A DNA stretch of 64,000 bases. Origin: Streptomyces vilmorinianum (GTDB lineage: Bacteria; Actinomycetota; Actinomycetes; Streptomycetales; Streptomycetaceae). A program made the position numbers and the translations under genes. Below the pieces are notes generated by a model, which was given only the letters and a program-made list of their open reading frames with translations, was not told the DNA's origin and made no database searches. The stretch lies in assembly GCF_005517195.1 (NCBI RefSeq), contig NZ_CP040244.1, positions 7,024,001 through 7,088,000 of the forward strand, read 5' to 3'. This document shows positions 8,516 through 16,287 of the stretch, piece after piece; position 1 is the stretch's first letter, and every line of letters begins with the position of its first letter.

Positions 8516-9400
8516 TCAGAACACGTCGGTGGTCCACAGGCGGTGCATATCCCATGCGATGTCCAGGGATTCCTTCGCTCCCTGATACCACGCACGTTGC
8601 GCGGTGTCGTCCGGCACAGTGTGAAGGGCCGCGAGCACATCGGCCGGCATCCATGCTCCACCCCAGTGGCCCAGCCAGGTCCCCGGCGTCTCGGCGGGTT
8701 CCGGGGTTCGCGGTATGGAGTAGCCCTCGCTCCGGAGAATCTCCAGAGCGGTATCCCGTTGATTCCTCATCAGATGCTTTGGGGAGAAGATCCCGTAGGC
8801 ATCCAGACTGATTCTGTTCCCGTTCAGGTAGGCCTCCCATGCCGCCTCCGCCGTGGGCTGATCGCGCCAATCGACCACGGGGATCTCCACGGAGGGCCGC
8901 GCCGCCCACGGGCCGCCGGTACTCGCGCGCACCTCCTGCGGTGCGGATCCCACCACGACGAATGCGAGCTCGTGGCGCGGGACAGGGAGCTCGATGCTCT
9001 GTCCCGTCCCGCTGTCCCAGCTGGTCGTCATTCCCGCCGCGATCCGGACGATGTACTCGCCATCGTCAAGCCCCTCATGCGCGTCGAACAGAGCGCCCTC
9101 GCGTATCTCGGCCGGCACGCCGTCACAGTTGAAGAACCTCCGGATCGGAGGGCCCCCCGTCGCGGAAACGATCTCGAAGTCGTAGTTGCCCGGGCTGCCC
9201 AGGTCGCGGCCGAGTGCGTATGACGAAACCTGACAGGCAATACCGTCCTTCACCACGTACGTCTTCCGGGCTAGACCGCAGGTGATGAACTTGCGACCCT
9301 CAGACGTAGGAACTCTCACCTCCAAGCGCGTCTGCATCAGGTGCAGGCCGTTCTGAGACACCGTCTCCACCCAGTCGGTGCGGATCCTCCCGTTGGTCAT
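8516..9400 (-). CDS. Protein of unknown function, partner of the 2OG oxygenase
   Basis: 294 residues, no signal peptide or membrane segment. I do not recognise a family. The N-terminal half looks like a compact beta-rich domain with three cysteines (FITCGLARK, GIACQVSS, FFNCDGVPAE); the C-terminal third (AAWEAYLNGNRISLDAYGIFSPKHLM through WYQGAKESLDIAWDMHRLW) is helical and Trp-rich. ATG 9400 follows a GGGAGAG ribosome site. It lies 148 nt downstream of the oxygenase gene on the same strand and may be cotranscribed, making it a candidate substrate, inhibitor or accessory protein. It sits between two transposase fragments, consistent with acquisition. Confidence 0.6.
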   Translation of the reverse strand: MTNGRIRTDWVETVSQNGLHLMQTRLEVRVPTSEGRKFITCGLARKTYVVKDGIACQVSSYALGRDLGSPGNYDFEIVSATGGPPIRRFFNCDGVPAEIREGALFDAHEGLDDGEYIVRIAAGMTTSWDSGTGQSIELPVPRHELAFVVVGSAPQEVRASTGGPWAARPSVEIPVVDWRDQPTAEAAWEAYLNGNRISLDAYGIFSPKHLMRNQRDTALEILRSEGYSIPRTPEPAETPGTWLGHWGGAWMPADVLAALHTVPDDTAQRAWYQGAKESLDIAWDMHRLWTTDVF

Positions 9401-9548
9401 GCTGCTCTCCCTGCCGTTCGGTGCGAGTGGATTCGATGCCCGGCCGCGGGCAGGGCCCGATGCCGCCCGGCCCGGAGGTGGGCGATCACGGCGTGCCGGA
9501 CGTCGGTCTCCGGGGTGAGGGACAACGCGACGGTGGCCTTGCCGCTGC

Positions 9549-10292
9549 TCAAGGCACATCTACGGGCTCGTAGAGCACGTCGGTTCTGAGTATTGTTTTC
9601 GTACCCTCAAGAAGCGGGGCCGAGTCGTGAAGCGTCCGATGCCAGAAGAGGAGCGCATCGCCCGGTTCGGGGCGGTGGGCACTCAATATTTCCTCAGGCT
9701 TCGCGAGCCGCGGCCAGTCAGAGAAGTCACGTTGCGCAAAGGGAAGATCGTTCTGCTTATCGGCGATGAACCGCGTTTCTCCGCCCACGGCCTCATACGA
9801 CAGGTAGACGACGACCGTCAGGAGAGTGCGCCTTCCGTCGGGGGCGAAATATGGCGAATCATAGTGCGGGACAATGAATCCGCCGTGTTCGTACGTGATG
9901 AAGCGCATACGCGGATTGACGGCCGTCGGCCTCCAGGGCCTTCCGTCCGAATCCGTCGGATCGCCCGATCCCACTTCAAGCGATAGAAGCGTCCGCAGCC
10001 TGCGGTAGAATTCAGCCGCCAGGGATGCGGATTCGGCCGTGGCGCGGAGATGAGCGACCGGATCTCCCTCTGCATAGTTGGCGGCAATGCCGTCTCGGCC
10101 CACCGGGACAAAGTGCTGGGCGGCTAGTTCGGTCGCGAATGCCTCCACTTCGGCCGGGGTGAGGAAATGGCGAATCACCTTGGCGTTGGCCTTTGGGATC
10201 TCCGACTCGATCGGGGTCCATGAGTCATCGGCAGATATTCGGCTCAGCACTTCTTCGGAGAGCTCAAAGGGATTTACCGGCATTTCGAACAT
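9549..10292 (-). CDS. 2-oxoglutarate/Fe(II)-dependent dioxygenase, prolyl-hydroxylase type
   Basis: 247 residues. The double-stranded beta-helix core carries the iron ligands His143 and Asp145 (PHYDSPYF) and His222 (TLHDSAP), with Lys232 (EGTKTI) placed to bind 2-oxoglutarate as in prolyl 4-hydroxylases. The strands YLSYEAVGGETRFI and PGDALLFWH are typical. It should hydroxylate an amino-acid or peptide substrate in the cytoplasm. ATG 10292 was preferred to GTG 10298 because GGAG then lies 8 nt upstream. Upstream are a long leader with a hairpin and a strong palindrome; downstream is the unknown 294-residue protein. Confidence 0.85.
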   Translation of the reverse strand: MFEMPVNPFELSEEVLSRISADDSWTPIESEIPKANAKVIRHFLTPAEVEAFATELAAQHFVPVGRDGIAANYAEGDPVAHLRATAESASLAAEFYRRLRTLLSLEVGSGDPTDSDGRPWRPTAVNPRMRFITYEHGGFIVPHYDSPYFAPDGRRTLLTVVVYLSYEAVGGETRFIADKQNDLPFAQRDFSDWPRLAKPEEILSAHRPEPGDALLFWHRTLHDSAPLLEGTKTILRTDVLYEPVDVP

Positions 10293-10343
10293 GATCACTT
10301 CTCCATGCTGAGGCCGTCGTGACCGCGGGCCACGTACTTGTGC

Positions 10344-10371
10344 GCTTCGAGTCCGTGGAGGGACTCGAAGC
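10344..10371 (-). other. Leader hairpin upstream of the dioxygenase
   Basis: Perfect 11-bp stem (10344-10354 with 10361-10371, 6-nt loop) between the palindromic operator and the dioxygenase start. It would form in the 5' untranslated mRNA and may affect stability or attenuation. No other gene ends here that it could terminate. Confidence 0.5.
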
Positions 10372-10412
10372 CCCTGGAGTCAACGCCTGCAGGGAGCGGG
10401 GACCACTGGGCG

Positions 10413-10435
10413 ATTATCGTCACGATGACGATAAT
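10413..10435. promoter_or_regulatory. Palindromic operator, ATTATCGTCA-N3-TGACGATAAT
   Basis: Perfect 10-bp inverted repeat with 3-bp spacer, AT-rich in a 70% GC neighbourhood, 121 bp upstream of the dioxygenase start. The symmetry suggests a dimeric regulator, perhaps metal- or stress-responsive, but no regulator gene is adjacent. The rest of the 400-bp gap (10293-10693) shows no gene. Confidence 0.65.
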
Positions 10436-10693
10436 AGGTCGGGGTGAGCCCACAACGCAAGCAGGACGACCCAACGCGGCGGAAAGCGCCGGGAGACGGG
10501 CGGGGACCGGCTCAGGGGACTACCGAGGCGAGGTAGTCCCACGCGGTGCTGGGCCGCTCCGTACCGGAGCGGCTGACGCCATCGAGGGCGTCGACCTTGC
10601 CGGGCACCGACCAGGTGCGAGGTCCCTCAGCGGGCGCCCTTCGCGCGCTAGGGGCGTAATGCCCGCAGGGGCACGGGAGTTGGAGGGGGTGGC

Positions 10694-11203
10694 ATGCTGG
10701 ACGAGTTGGCATTGGCGGCAGCGGCGGCGGGCGGATCCGCAGTGGTCCAGACGGCGGGGACTGACCTGTGGAACGGTTTTCGGGGCCGGGTCGCCGAGTG
10801 GTTCGGGCGTGGGGACGCGGTGCGGGAGAGCCGTGAGCTGGAGCGGCTGGACCGCAGTGCGTCCGAACTGACGACGGCCGGCCAGGACGAGGTGGAGCGG
10901 CTCCGGGTGCGGCAGGAGGCCGTCTGGCAGAGCCGGATCAAAACCCTGCTGGAGGACCTGGACGGGGTCGAGCGCGACCAGTCGGTGGCGGAGCTCAGCG
11001 AACTCCTGGCCCAGGCCCGCCCACAGCCCGGCCCCGCGGACGCCGGCCCCGCCGAAGAGTCCGGCAACACGTTTAACGGCCCCACGGCCTTCCAGGTCAG
11101 CAGGACGCAGAGCGTTCACTTCCACCGCGAGCCGCGACCGGCCCCGCGGACGGGAGCGGAGCCGGGGACGGGAGCGGAGCCGCCGGGCGCGGGGACGGCG
11201 TGA
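10694..11203 (+). CDS. Small protein with C-terminal GNTFNGP motif
   Basis: 169 residues, no signal peptide. The N-terminus is an Ala-rich helix (LALAAAAAGGSAVVQTAGTDLWNGF) followed by a long charged helical region (RESRELERLDRSASELTTAGQDEVERL) likely to form a coiled coil, then the tail motif SGNTFNGPTAFQVSRTQSVHF and a Gly/Pro/Glu linker. Similar small proteins with a GNxFxGPxAxQ tail recur in Streptomyces, often near NTPase-type effectors, but no function is established to my knowledge. The stop overlaps the next tiny gene by 4 nt, and that gene repeats the motif. Confidence 0.65.
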   Translation: MLDELALAAAAAGGSAVVQTAGTDLWNGFRGRVAEWFGRGDAVRESRELERLDRSASELTTAGQDEVERLRVRQEAVWQSRIKTLLEDLDGVERDQSVAELSELLAQARPQPGPADAGPAEESGNTFNGPTAFQVSRTQSVHFHREPRPAPRTGAEPGTGAEPPGAGTA

Positions 11204-11289
11204 GCGGCAACACGTTCAACGGCCCCGCCGCCTTCCAGATCGGCGGCGAGCAGCACGTCCACTTCACTTCCGGCTCCCAACCTCCTTGA
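11200..11289 (+). CDS. 29-residue GNTFNGP-motif peptide, coupled to upstream gene
   Basis: GTG 11200 overlaps the stop of the preceding gene (GTGA). The peptide carries SGNTFNGPAAFQIGGEQHVHF, a near copy of the tail of the upstream protein. It ends 7 nt before the transposase remnant. It may be a truncated second module whose remainder was removed by the insertion, or a genuine coupled micropeptide. Motif duplication and coupling make chance unlikely. Confidence 0.5.
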   Translation: MSGNTFNGPAAFQIGGEQHVHFTSGSQPP

Positions 11290-11296
11290 GATCATC

Positions 11297-11530
11297 TCAT
11301 TTGGCGAGTCTGCGGTAGCAGATGAGGGTGCAGGCGATGCTGGTGAAGGCGAGGAAGTGTTCGGCTTTGCGTTCGTAGCGGCGGTGGAGTCGGCGGCAGC
11401 CGGCGAGCCAGGCCATGGTGCGTTCGATGGTCCAGCGGTGACGCCCGAGCCGCTGCGAGGACTCGATGCCCTTGCGGGCGATGCGATGGCAGGAAGGATG
11501 GCGCCGATGGTTGCGCTGATCGATTGCCAC
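11297..11530 (-). pseudogene. IS5-type transposase, C-terminal remnant
   Basis: The minus strand encodes the last 77 residues or so of an IS5-group transposase: CHRIARKGIESSQRLGRHRW, then TMAWLAGCRRLHRRYERKAE and FLAFTSIACTLICYRRLAK with a normal stop at 11297. The catalytic N-terminal part is absent. It shares sequence with 8268-8362, so both come from the same element type. Confidence 0.85.
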
Positions 11531-11531
11531 G

Positions 11532-11929
11532 GCAGGAACCTACGGCCGGTGGAGACGCGCCCTCACCCATCTGGCATTCCTGGCGCTCGCCAAGGGCGAC
11601 AGGCAGGAAGCAGCGAGCGCTGCCGCTGAGGCCGACAAAGCAGTGCAGGACCTTCTCCAGGCACACCACGGAACGATCCGTAGACACGACATGAACGTCG
11701 CGTGGAGGCCGGCTACAGATGCGCTGGCCCTCCGCTCCTGGCTGTGGTTCGTGATCGCAGCTTGCTCGCCGTCGGGGGTCTGCTGGCAGTGCTAACCCGG
11801 CGGGCTCTGCGAGCCGTGACGGCTGAGACGAGCACCCTGGGTTGGATCAGCCACCGGCTCAGCGGGGGCACGATCGTGATCCTTGTGCTGATCACGTGGG
11901 GCCTCTGGATGACGGTCTTCGCCGTCTAG
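11532..11929 (+). pseudogene. Decayed gene with C-terminal membrane segments
   Basis: One frame reads RWRRALTHLAFLALAKGDRQ, then EAASAAAEADKAVQDLLQAH and MNVAWRPATDALALRSWLW before a stop near 11790. The adjacent frame continues with a plausible membrane tail (SLLAVGGLLAVLTRRALR ... GTIVILVLITWGLWMTVFAV) to 11929. The pattern suggests a frameshift near 11755-11765 in a formerly single gene whose start was removed by the transposase remnant. Function unknown; the call rests on composition and reading-frame continuity only. Confidence 0.35.
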
Positions 11930-12083
11930 CGCGCTCAGGCCGGGGCTGCGGGGCGCCGGATTCTCGACGCCCCGCGGCCCCGGCATCGTCCCGGTGTCAT
12001 CCCCATGACCACCCTGTGAACAGCTCGTCCGCCCGGCTACTACACCGGTCGGCGCGGCCCCGCTGGTGGACAACGAGGTGCCC

Positions 12084-12534
12084 GTGACCAAAGGCAATGC
12101 GCGGTTCCGTAACGGCGCCTACCTCTACCTGGGTGTGCTCGCTGGGTGTGCTCGCGATCGTTGTGGCGGCCGTCGCGTACCTGGACATGCGGGCGGGCGC
12201 GGAGACCGGCGGTGGCATCGCCTTCTACACCGTGCTCAGCTCCGTCGCGGTGACGCTGATCGCCAGGGCCTTCGTCTGGTCGGCCATCGTCGCCGGCACC
12301 CACGGGGTGCAGGTCCGCAGCCCGCTGCAGACCCGGCGCTTGTCATGGGCGAAGGTGAGGGACTTCCGGGCCGAGGACCGAGTCGTCATCGTGCTCGCAG
12401 ACGGCCGGGAAGTCCGCTGCTGGGCCGTCCAGCGCGCCAACATCGCCGGGCTCCTGAAGCGGCGAAGCTGCGTCGACGACGTGGTCGCGGACCTGACGCG
12501 GCTGCACAATGAGCACATGGCCGACAGCCCGTAG
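12084..12534 (+). pseudogene. Small membrane/PH-like protein gene with one frameshift
   Basis: The 5' frame (TKGNARFRNGAYLYLGVLAG) passes into the next frame (VLAIVVAAVAYLDMRAGAE ...) at a GGG run at 12144-12146. Deleting one G joins them into one smooth protein of about 150 residues: a short soluble start, two membrane helices, then a PH-like beta domain (GVQVRSPLQTRRLSWAKVRDF, VVIVLADGREVRCWAV). Either the gene is broken or the read has an extra G. If translated from 12097 alone, the protein would lack a proper N-terminus. Start candidates are GTG 12078 and GTG 12084. Confidence 0.6.
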
Positions 12535-12665
12535 GAGGGCACTGCCGGGAACAAGAGACACGCAGGGTGCATGGCGGGAGTCTGAAGAAGCGCCGGCCCG
12601 AAGGGTGCTCTGGGCGAGGCGGCGGTGAGCACCCGAAACTCCCGCCGGTTAGGGGTGCTGGAATG

Positions 12666-13313
12666 TCAGTGCCCCGTCCGTGTTCGGAAGCGGCCGGCGA
12701 GGGTGAAGACGATCAGGGCTACCGTTGTCCCGAACCCCGTGGCAAGCGCGTCCCCGACGTACCGGCCCAGGCCCGGCCGCAGGACGTCGACAAGCCCGAA
12801 CAGGATGACGGCTCCCGCGAAGGCCGCCGCAAGTGCGGACGTCAAGTCACGGTGCCGCGCCCAGACCCACTGAACCAGCCCGAAGCCGAGGAGCGGCGCG
12901 ACAGAGAGTCCCGGCTCGTCGAGGGCGGCGAACACGGCATACCCGACGCCGGTGACCAGCCAACAGACCGAGGCCACAAGCGCCACTTCACCCCAGGAGA
13001 CACCCAGACCCCTACCTGCCGTCCCGAGTCCCCGGCTCCCTCGCGGAGGGGGGAGCTTCAGCTGGCTGCGCTCGAACAGTCCATCCTGGCCTTCAGGCCA
13101 GTGCGGGAAAACGATCCGGCGCATGGTCCGGGGCGTCATCGCGAACAAGAGGCAGCTCCCGGCCACGACCAGTCCAATCGCGGCACCGGCAACGCAGGCG
13201 CGACTTATCCAGACGTGATGGTGGTCGTCTGCCCAGGCGCCGAGCACGGCTGAGCCGAAGAGGATTGCAGCGCCTGGTAGCGCAGCCAAGGCGTAGAGGA
13301 GGCGCTGGAGCAT
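12666..13313 (-). CDS. Membrane protein of unknown function
   Basis: 215 residues beginning at ATG 13313 (MLQRLLYALAALPGA). Six hydrophobic segments are visible: two before a soluble loop containing MTPRTMRRIVFPHWPEG, then VSWGEVALVASVCWLVTGVGY, VAPLLGFGLVQWVW, LAAAFAGAVILFGL and TGFGTTVALIVFTLAG. No catalytic motif or family is recognised. It is isolated: 131 bp separate it from the frameshifted gene and 123 bp from the helix-turn-helix gene. Confidence 0.65.
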   Translation of the reverse strand: MLQRLLYALAALPGAAILFGSAVLGAWADDHHHVWISRACVAGAAIGLVVAGSCLLFAMTPRTMRRIVFPHWPEGQDGLFERSQLKLPPPRGSRGLGTAGRGLGVSWGEVALVASVCWLVTGVGYAVFAALDEPGLSVAPLLGFGLVQWVWARHRDLTSALAAAFAGAVILFGLVDVLRPGLGRYVGDALATGFGTTVALIVFTLAGRFRTRTGH

Positions 13314-13436
13314 GCATCGATCCTCGCATGAACTCACATTCGATTCCTCTGCTGCTACCCCTCCCTGGAAGGGACCCCGGGACGGGTGGAAGCGGAGATC
13401 ACACCGCATCTCATGCCTTCACGCCACGAGGCGGGC

Positions 13437-14369
13437 TCAGGGGCCTTCCGCGAGCTGATCGACGAGCGTCCGCCACGGAGTGCGGGGCGGGCGGTTCGGG
13501 GGTTGGCGGCGGGCGGCGTCGTGGGTACGGCAGGGGCGGCAGCGGGTCTCGTCGGCGACCGGGCGGAACAGGTGCTCGTCGCCGGGGCCGTCGCACGTGA
13601 CCATGGCGGCCGGCGCGGGGGCGGCGGTGGGCGGCGGCGGCGCTGGCACGGGGAGCTTCTCGACCAGGCGATGACGCAGGAAGCCGACCGCGGACCGGAC
13701 GCCGCCGGGCGGCAGGTGCGAGGTCAGGGCGTGGCGCAGATCGGCGACGGGGATGCCGCGCCGAAGCCACTCCGCCGCCGCCTCGGCGAGGCCACGGGCC
13801 TCGCGGACACCGAGGAGGAGGTCCCGGTTGGTGTGGCGCAGCGACAGCAACAGGCGCTCGGCCTCGGCGACTTCCGGGACCTGCGGGGTTTCGGGGGCCT
13901 TCGGGGTTTCAGGGACCTTCGGGGTTTCGGGGGGTGGGTGGGGAGTGTTCTTCTCTCCGTCTTCATGTTCCGGAGGAGAGCCACCGAATTTCGGGGGCGC
14001 CGGAGGACCGACCGTCGGTTTCGGGGGACTCGGTGGCGGGACTCCGTCCTTGACGGCGCTCGCGGCCTCACGCGTGAGGGTGACATTCGAGATCAGCTGC
14101 TCGGTGATCCAACGCCCGCGCCCGCCCTGCCACTTCCACTCATGTAAGAACCCGCACGCGACCAGGGCTTCCTTCGCCTTCTGGTACGCCCGGGGCTTCA
14201 TCCCCAGGTCGGCGGCGTGCTCGCCGAGGGGCTTGGCGGATGCGCTCTCGGGGAGACCTTGAATGTAGATGATCAGAATCTTCGCGTCGCTGGTCAGACG
14301 CGGATGACGCACGACGTCGTGCGAGACCTTCGTGAAGCAGCGCATGGGCGCGATAGCATGCCGAAGCAT
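13437..14369 (-). CDS. Helix-turn-helix protein of Streptomyces mobile-element type
   Basis: 310 residues from ATG 14369 (ATG 14345 is an alternative, giving MRCFTKVSHDVVRHPRLTSD). The first 100 residues form a winged-helix domain (DAKILIIYIQGLPES ... LGMKPRAYQKAKEALVACGF, then FLHEWKWQGGRGRWITEQL). A Pro-rich linker with PPETPKVPETPKAPETPQVPE repeats follows, then a C-terminal helical region and a VTCDGPGDEHLF segment with cysteines. This architecture is common in Streptomyces proteins linked to plasmids and integrative elements. A decayed piece of the same gene lies at 3311-3396. Neither strand start has a strong ribosome site. Confidence 0.7.
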   Translation of the reverse strand: MLRHAIAPMRCFTKVSHDVVRHPRLTSDAKILIIYIQGLPESASAKPLGEHAADLGMKPRAYQKAKEALVACGFLHEWKWQGGRGRWITEQLISNVTLTREAASAVKDGVPPPSPPKPTVGPPAPPKFGGSPPEHEDGEKNTPHPPPETPKVPETPKAPETPQVPEVAEAERLLLSLRHTNRDLLLGVREARGLAEAAAEWLRRGIPVADLRHALTSHLPPGGVRSAVGFLRHRLVEKLPVPAPPPPTAAPAPAAMVTCDGPGDEHLFRPVADETRCRPCRTHDAARRQPPNRPPRTPWRTLVDQLAEGP

Positions 14370-14484
14370 TTCCGGTGGACTGCTTTCCACTGGTAGTGAA
14401 GGCCCTCGGATCCTGGTGTTGGCGCACCACCGGGGGCCGCTCCGCTTCTCACGGAGCGTGATTGCGCGGTCACCGTACAGCACG

Positions 14485-14512
14485 AGGGCCCCCGCCTGGA
14501 AGCGGAGGCCCT
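14485..14512 (-). terminator. Terminator of the FG-GAP protein gene
   Basis: Eleven-bp stem with one T-G pair (14485-14495 with 14502-14512), 22 nt past the stop codon of the gene ending at 14535. A second short hairpin (around 14438-14455) lies further on, in the leader of the helix-turn-helix gene. Confidence 0.6.
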
Positions 14513-14534
14513 TGCCATGTGGTCGGAAGGCGGC

Positions 14535-15722
14535 TCAGAAGGCGCCGTTGAGGCGCCACCATCCGTAACTCCGCGGTTCGCCCGCGTACAGGCCGCCGGT
14601 GCCGCGACCGGCGTACAGGAGCAGGCAATCCAGTCCGTCGAGGGTGGCGAGGTCGTAGTGGCCGTCGCCATTCACGTCCCCCACGCCGAGGAAGGTCTCC
14701 ATGGCGTTCCAGCCGCCGGAGCCGATCAGCACGCGGGACCCGATGTATCCGGCCTTGCCCGGGTAGAGCCAGAGCTTGCCGGTGGACGCCTCGCGGGCGA
14801 TCAGGTCGGCTCGGCCGTCACTGTTCATGTCACCCGCCCCGACCAGGGCGTTCATGCCGTTCCAGCCACCGGAACCGATCATCTTGCGGGCGCCGAGCGT
14901 GCCCGTGGAGGTACCGGGGTACATCCAGAGCTTCCCGGTGGACTTCTCGACCGCGAGGAGATCCGAACGGCCGTCCCCGGTCAGATCACCGAAGGCCGTG
15001 ATCTTCGACATGCCGTTCCAGCCACCGCTGCCGATCAGCTTGCGGGTACCCAGGCTGCCCGTCCCCGTGCCCGGGTAGAGCCACAGCTTCCCGGTGGACG
15101 CCTCACGGGCGATGAGATCCTCACGGCCGTCACGGCTGAAGTCACCGTGCCGGGTGAGGGCGTTCATACCGTTCCAGCCACCGGAACCGATCATTCGTCC
15201 GCTGCCGTCACCGGGCAGGAACCACAGGCGACCCGCCTCGTCCCGGACGACGACGTCCGCCTTGCGGTCGGCGTTCATATCGCCGAAGCCAGACAGCTTG
15301 GGCGCGATCTCCGCGTGCCAGTTGGGGTAAGCGAGCGTTTCGCACTCCCGCGCGGTGCGGACGAGCTTCACCGAGCTGACGGAACTGGGCCCGCCCCAAT
15401 GCGTAGCGATGGGATCGGGCTCGATCGTGAAGTACCCCTGCGTGAGACCGTAGTTCGGCTCATCGAAGATGCAGGCGATCATGGACGTGCGGTTGACGGC
15501 CCCGACGAGCGTGTTGTCCCAGGTGCCCAGCGTCGCTTTGCTCGTGTTCGTCTGGAACATCGACCCCGTGTTGTTGTCGGTCTTCCAGGCGCAGAAGTAG
15601 CCCGACGGGCAGTCGCTGACCGCGGCCTGCGCAGGCGCCGCGCCCGCACCCAGCAGGCCGAGCGACGTAAGCCCCAGCGCCGTGGCCACCGTGGCCAGAC
15701 GCCGAAGCAGTGATATGCGCAT
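14535..15722 (-). CDS. Secreted I36-like/FG-GAP repeat protein
   Basis: 395 residues. Signal peptide (MRISLLRRLATVATALGL ... APAQAA), then a Cys-containing domain starting SDCPSGYFCAWKTDNNTG that resembles the peptidase inhibitor I36/crystallin-like modules of Streptomyces. From about residue 140 there are five FG-GAP/VCBS-like repeats of roughly 49 residues, each with a DxNxDGxxD-type calcium loop (GDMNADRKADVV, GDFSRDGREDLI, GDLTGDGRSDLL, GDMNSDGRADLI, GDVNGDGHYDLA) and the phrase LIGSGGWNGM. It should form an extracellular propeller that binds polysaccharide or protein. The repeats are also visible as near-identical 147-bp DNA units. Confidence 0.8.
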   Translation of the reverse strand: MRISLLRRLATVATALGLTSLGLLGAGAAPAQAAVSDCPSGYFCAWKTDNNTGSMFQTNTSKATLGTWDNTLVGAVNRTSMIACIFDEPNYGLTQGYFTIEPDPIATHWGGPSSVSSVKLVRTARECETLAYPNWHAEIAPKLSGFGDMNADRKADVVVRDEAGRLWFLPGDGSGRMIGSGGWNGMNALTRHGDFSRDGREDLIAREASTGKLWLYPGTGTGSLGTRKLIGSGGWNGMSKITAFGDLTGDGRSDLLAVEKSTGKLWMYPGTSTGTLGARKMIGSGGWNGMNALVGAGDMNSDGRADLIAREASTGKLWLYPGKAGYIGSRVLIGSGGWNAMETFLGVGDVNGDGHYDLATLDGLDCLLLYAGRGTGGLYAGEPRSYGWWRLNGAF

Positions 15723-15794
15723 TCATTCCCTCCCTGATGCGACGCGCACAGGTTCTCAAGCGCGCCGCGAGGAGGACCGTACAGGCGGCCGCCG

Positions 15795-16205
15795 TCATCT
15801 CACCGCGCGGGTGACCATCTCGTACAGCAGGCCCGGATCCACAAAGGGGTCCTCGTCCGTGGGCCGGGAGCGCCAGTCCAGGGGCCAGGTCGTGCCGGCG
15901 AGGGCGGGGATGCCGACGAAGGCGGCGCTCCTGCCCTCGCGGCTGAGCGCGCGGGCCGGGGCCGGCCAGGCATGGACGGCGGCGGACTCCGGCGGCAGCA
16001 GGAAGTGCAGGTTCCGCTCGCCGGTGGCCTCGCGGACGATCGGCCCGGCGTGGAAGTCGGTGAACTCCATGAGCCGGTACGCCACGTCCTCCCCGAGGAA
16101 CCCGCCGATCCGTACGGCGTCGAAGTGAACGCCCACGTGACGGAGGGCGTGCCCGGTCGCGGGTACCCAAGAAGGCACCCTGTCAAGTGACTTGCGCGAA
16201 TTCAT
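15795..16205 (-). CDS. Protein of unknown function divergent from XRE regulator
   Basis: 136 residues from ATG 16205 (MNSRKSLDRVPSWVPATGHA). It is soluble, with DAVRIGGFLGEDVAYRLMEF and NLHFLLPPESAAVHAWPAP as its most ordered parts. Similar short proteins accompany WhiJ-like XRE/DUF397 loci in Streptomyces, but I know no assigned activity. It faces the XRE gene across an 82-bp gap containing a palindrome, so the two are probably co-regulated. Confidence 0.6.
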   Translation of the reverse strand: MNSRKSLDRVPSWVPATGHALRHVGVHFDAVRIGGFLGEDVAYRLMEFTDFHAGPIVREATGERNLHFLLPPESAAVHAWPAPARALSREGRSAAFVGIPALAGTTWPLDWRSRPTDEDPFVDPGLLYEMVTRAVR

Positions 16206-16241
16206 GACGCCAGCTTTCCGGCCCGGCTCTACTGTGACCAG

Positions 16242-16262
16242 CGCCACAGGCTGTTTGTGGCG
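16242..16262. promoter_or_regulatory. Inverted repeat between divergent genes (XRE operator candidate)
   Basis: CGCCACA-7 nt-TGTGGCG, perfect 7-bp arms in the 82-bp gap between the 136-residue protein and the XRE regulator. Its location suits autoregulation by the XRE protein. Confidence 0.45.
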
Positions 16263-16287
16263 GACTGTGCACTCGGGGAGGTCTGGC

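Noticed and set aside
13861..13935. Repeats in the helix-turn-helix gene as a CRISPR-like array
   Set aside because: They are short in-frame Pro-Glu-Thr linker codons (PETPKVPETPKAPETP) without spacer/repeat structure. No CRISPR array or cas gene was seen in the window.
14370..14534. Possible riboswitch in the leader of the helix-turn-helix gene
   Set aside because: Several GC hairpins occur, but one is explained as the terminator of the upstream gene, and I see no match to a known aptamer core.
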